DNA of 33,156 bases, taken from assembly GCF_001866665.1 (NCBI RefSeq), contig NZ_MLYO01000121.1, positions 1-33,156 on the forward strand, in the 5' to 3' direction. The notes below the pieces were generated by a model. The model was given only the letters and a program-made list of their open reading frames with translations. It did not search any database and was not told the origin of the DNA. Position numbers and translations under genes: made by a program. Positions 31,497 through 33,156 of this stretch are shown here, one piece after another. Every line of letters begins with the position of its first letter. The stretch's first letter is position 1. The stretch is from Streptomyces monashensis. GTDB taxonomy: Bacteria > Actinomycetota > Actinomycetes > Streptomycetales > Streptomycetaceae.

Positions 31497-32933
31497 TCAG
31501 CGCGTCGATCCGTCGGCGGACGGCTGCCCGGCCAGCGCCGAGCGCTTGTAGGAGTAGCCGAAGTAGACGACGCACCCGATCACGAACCACACGGCGAACC
31601 GCACCCAGGTCTGCCACTGCAGATACGTGATCAGCCAGATCGAGAAGAGCACGCCCAGCGCGGGCACCACCGGCATCCCCGGGGTGCGGAAGGTCCGCGG
31701 CAGCTCCGGCCGGCGGTAGCGCAGCACGATCACGGCCGTGCACACCACCACGAACGCCAGCAGGATGCCGATGTTCGTCAGCTCGGCCGCCGAGCCGATC
31801 GGCACGAACCCGGCGATGGCCGCCGAGCCCGCCCCGACGATCCAGGTCACCCGGGTCGGCACGTGCCGGGTCGGGTGCGTCCTGGCGAACCACTTCGGCA
31901 GCAGCCCGTCGCGGGACATGGAGAACCAGACCCGGGTCACGCCCAGCATGAACGTGAACATCACGGTGAGGATACCGATGACGGCGCCCACCGCGATCAC
32001 GTCCGCCAGCCTGTCCAGACCCACCGACTTGAACGCCGTCGCGAAGCCGCTCTCCTTGTTGATGTGCCGGTAGTTCTGCATGCCGGTCAGCACCAGACAG
32101 GCCGCCACGTACAGCACCATCGAGATCGCCAGCGAGTAGAGGATCGCCTTCGGCATGTGCCGCTGCGCGTCCTGCGACTCCTCGGCCGCCGTCGACATGG
32201 CGTCGTAGCCGAACACCGCGAAGAACACCGTGGCCGCGCCGGTGAAGGCGCCGCCGATGCCGTACGGGAAGAACGGGTGGTAGTTCGCGGTGTCGATGTG
32301 GAAGAGGCCCACCCCGATCACCATCAGCACCACCAGTACCTTCAGCCCGACGACGAGGGTCTCGAAGCGGGCCGCGCTGCGGATGCCCAGGTTCAGCAGC
32401 CAGGCGATCAGCAGGCACAGGATCGCGGCGAACAGGTCGACCCGGTGCCCGTCACCGGTGCCGGGCGCGCCCAGCATCCAGTGCGGCAGGTGCACGCCCG
32501 TCTCCCCGACCAGGAAGCTGAAATAGCCCGAGATGCCGATCGCCACGACCGCCACGATCGCGGTGTACTCCAGCAGCAGGTCCCAGCCGATGAACCAGCC
32601 CGCGAACTCGCCGAGCACCGCATAGCCGTAGGTGTACGCCGAGCCCGCCTTCGGGATCAGCCCGGCGAACTCGGCGTACGACAGCGCCGCGCACGCGCTC
32701 GCCGCACCGGCGATCAGGAACGACACGAGCACCGCGGGGCCGGCCGTGCCGTTGGCCACCGTGCCGGCCAGGGTGAAGATGCCGGCGCCGATGATGCCGC
32801 CCACGCCGATGGCGGTGAGCTGCCACAGGCCCAGCGACCGGTCCAGCCGCGGGCCCTCGCGGACCTCCGTGTCCTCGATGTGCTCGATGGGTTTGCGGCG
32901 GAGAATCCCTTCACCCGCGCGGAGCCTGTCCAT
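31497..32933 (-). CDS. APC superfamily amino acid transporter (CAT-like)
   Basis: Amino acid permease of 478 residues with about 12-14 membrane spans. The signature first helix reads TAIGVGGIIGAGIFTLAG, followed by the conserved ALSYAEFAGLIPKAGSAYTYGY and FFAVFGYDAMSTAAEES. These fit cationic-amino-acid-transporter-like members of the APC family. The start MDRLRAGEG at 32933 is preferred because GAGGTGAGG lies upstream; an ATG 15 codons earlier lacks one. Its 3' end touches the CapA-family stop with no gap. Substrate cannot be fixed from sequence. Confidence 0.93.
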   Translation of the reverse strand: MDRLRAGEGILRRKPIEHIEDTEVREGPRLDRSLGLWQLTAIGVGGIIGAGIFTLAGTVANGTAGPAVLVSFLIAGAASACAALSYAEFAGLIPKAGSAYTYGYAVLGEFAGWFIGWDLLLEYTAIVAVVAIGISGYFSFLVGETGVHLPHWMLGAPGTGDGHRVDLFAAILCLLIAWLLNLGIRSAARFETLVVGLKVLVVLMVIGVGLFHIDTANYHPFFPYGIGGAFTGAATVFFAVFGYDAMSTAAEESQDAQRHMPKAILYSLAISMVLYVAACLVLTGMQNYRHINKESGFATAFKSVGLDRLADVIAVGAVIGILTVMFTFMLGVTRVWFSMSRDGLLPKWFARTHPTRHVPTRVTWIVGAGSAAIAGFVPIGSAAELTNIGILLAFVVVCTAVIVLRYRRPELPRTFRTPGMPVVPALGVLFSIWLITYLQWQTWVRFAVWFVIGCVVYFGYSYKRSALAGQPSADGSTR

Positions 32934-33034
32934 GAGCCTCACCTCTTCGCCGACGGCAAACGGCTGACGGCGGATCATGATGGCTCAGCCACGAACCGTA
33001 CGGAAGACGCCACGCACGACCCCGCGGGGAAGGC

Positions 33035-33056
33035 GGGCGGGGGGCGGGGCGGGGGG
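33035..33056 (+). other. potential G-quadruplex upstream of amino acid transporter
   Basis: Four G-runs (GGG, GGGGGG, GGGG, GGGGGG) are separated by single C bases, the tightest type of quadruplex motif. They lie about 100 bp upstream of the transporter start, on the strand opposite to its coding strand. The remaining bases of the 32934-33156 leader show no other feature I can support. Confidence 0.5.
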
Positions 33057-33156
33057 CGGAGCCCGGAGAGGGCCGCCCGGCCTTCCCACCGTGACAACGG
33101 CCCCGCGCCCCACGCCGTACCCCGTCGGGCGGCGGATCCAGGCCGCCTCGCCACCG

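Noticed and set aside
1..33156. CRISPR arrays, tRNA genes, insertion sequences or phage genes
   Set aside because: No regularly spaced repeats, cloverleaf-type sequence, transposase or integrase motifs were noticed on either strand by eye; a tRNA or repeat-finding program would be decisive.

Overview
The window is very GC-rich (around 70% or more by eye). It has actinobacterial codon use, Shine-Dalgarno motifs of the GGAGG type, many GTG starts, a Tat-exported glycosidase, an MsiK-type sugar ABC module without its own ATPase, a zinc-finger anti-sigma factor and a PAS-GAF-PP2C-HATPase phosphatase. Together these point to a Streptomyces or close relative chromosome. No tRNA, rRNA, CRISPR array, insertion sequence or phage gene was recognised.

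Left part (1-13.4 kb), glycan breakdown: an amidase (24-1370, minus) is divergent from a Tat-exported GH29 alpha-L-fucosidase (1568-3916). Directly behind the fucosidase lies the frameshifted C-terminal remnant of a second, different fucosidase (3940-4447). A LacI regulator (4436-5548, minus) is divergent from a five-gene unit: solute-binding lipoprotein, two permeases, a cytoplasmic GH5 glycosidase (probably a GH5_18-type beta-mannosidase) and a GH38 alpha-mannosidase. This set fits uptake and intracellular trimming of mannose-rich N-glycan fragments. A paired inverted operator lies in the LacI/transporter intergenic region.

Middle part (13.5-22.2 kb), L-fucose catabolism: an FCD-type GntR regulator is divergent from a tightly coupled operon. 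The operon encodes an RbsB-like lipoprotein, RbsA-like double ATPase, RbsC-like permease, L-fuconate dehydratase, SDR dehydrogenase, aldo/keto reductase, a shortened mutarotase-like protein and a fuconolactonase-like amidohydrolase. This is the non-phosphorylating L-fucose route without its last carbon-chain-cleaving enzyme. The regulator/operon intergenic region holds a perfect 15-bp FadR-like palindrome. The simplest joint reading is that the secreted fucosidase frees L-fucose from fucosylated glycans, the RbsABC-like system imports it, and the MalEFG-like system imports the mannose core.

Right part (22.2-33.2 kb), general chromosome genes: a lipase-maturation-factor-like membrane protein, a DUF6777-like lipoprotein, a multidomain PP2C phosphatase, a formamidopyrimidine-DNA glycosylase family protein, an ECF sigma / unknown / anti-sigma trio, a CapA-family protein with altered motif residues, and an APC-family amino acid transporter with a G-quadruplex-capable run upstream. 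Intergenic gaps are all shorter than about 300 bp except the 3917-4435 stretch, which is filled by the pseudogene.
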